A stretch of DNA of 64,000 nt from Scytolyngbya sp. HA4215-MV1 (lineage in GTDB: Bacteria > Cyanobacteriota > Cyanobacteriia > Leptolyngbyales > Leptolyngbyaceae), in NCBI GenBank assembly GCA_019359045.1, contig JAHHIA010000002.1, forward strand, positions 180,401 through 244,400, in the 5' to 3' direction. The notes beneath the pieces are model-generated. The model did no database searches. It saw only the letters and a list, made by a program, of their open reading frames with translations, and was not told where the DNA came from. Made by a program: the position numbers and the translations under genes. The first letter of the stretch is position 1; each line of letters opens with the position of its first letter. Shown here in pieces: positions 63,960 to 64,000 of the stretch.

Positions 63960-64000
63960 ATCGGGATACTTTCATGTTGAGCGAGAAGAATCCATTAGCG

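Noticed and set aside
1-64000. rRNA, tRNA, CRISPR arrays and prophage genes
   Set aside because: I looked for TTCGAATC-type T-loops, repeated spacers and capsid or integrase motifs and found none convincing.
1-64000. Frequent GCGATCGC octamers as a possible local control site
   Set aside because: This is the known HIP1 repeat of cyanobacteria, spread evenly over genes and spacers and not specific to any locus here.

Overview
The window comes from a cyanobacterium. It carries psaA-psaB, a CpcT/CpeT-like protein, an SLH-OprB iron-uptake porin, a DICT-type sensor protein, an rbp-rpsU pair and many family proteins known mainly from cyanobacteria. The HIP1 octamer GCGATCGC, a genome-wide mark of this phylum, recurs more than twenty times by eye. 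Gene style (GTG and TTG starts, WD40/NB-ARC remnants, scattered small palindromes) fits a Leptolyngbya-like filamentous or pseudofilamentous genome, but the genus cannot be fixed from sequence alone. I see no rRNA, tRNA, CRISPR array or prophage.

Layout. 1-1352: a cold-type RNA-binding protein and rpsU, then a small unknown gene. 1586-8249: a same-strand run with an osmolyte-type binding lipoprotein, xthA, an NmrA-like reductase, an M28 peptidase, a caspase-like protein with an EF-hand, a slipin and a pilin-like lipoprotein, closed by a bidirectional terminator. 8346-12845: psaA-psaB on the minus strand, behind a leader of almost 900 bases. 13738-15552: a proline-rich exported protein. 15914-17095: a decayed NB-ARC/WD40 gene. 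17127-20440: a minus-strand series of protoglobin, V4R-like, Roadblock, small GTPase and PATAN/DUF4388 genes. 20910-22071: a scar zone with an IS5-type transposase remnant, palindromes, a truncated copper-storage-like gene and a tiny secreted peptide. 22116-29899: a glycosidase pair, ppk2, psiE-like, narM, the SLH porin and an SDR. 30264-45700: housekeeping genes (argB, aroK, scpA, a sugar nucleotidyltransferase, murE, rsmA, ispE) mixed with a histidine-kinase-like protein lacking its phosphoacceptor His, a TPR-pentapeptide fusion and an exported CpeT-like protein. 45729-55641: a phytochrome-like GAF-GGDEF-EAL protein, the futA/futB/futC iron importer, an AlkB-like oxygenase, thiD and an MBL-fold hydrolase. 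55912-58250: ftsZ and ftsQ. 58826-63910: small conserved genes, a Pycsar-type effector (PycTM-like), TldE/PmbA and a DUF3153 lipoprotein.

Working together. The 17-20 kb series looks like a gas- or redox-sensing switch: a haem sensor and a possible small-molecule sensor encoded with an MglA-like GTPase, an MglB-like Roadblock protein and a PATAN output protein. It is the best candidate here for an undescribed system. The fut genes form a complete Fe(III) importer split over both strands, with a candidate Fur box beside the futA promoter. Two copies of a roughly 115-base MITE-like element lie at 32.4 and 55.8 kb. The second supplies the stop codon of ftsZ.

Limits. Everything is read by eye. 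Family names rest on motifs, and no alignments or structure predictions were run.
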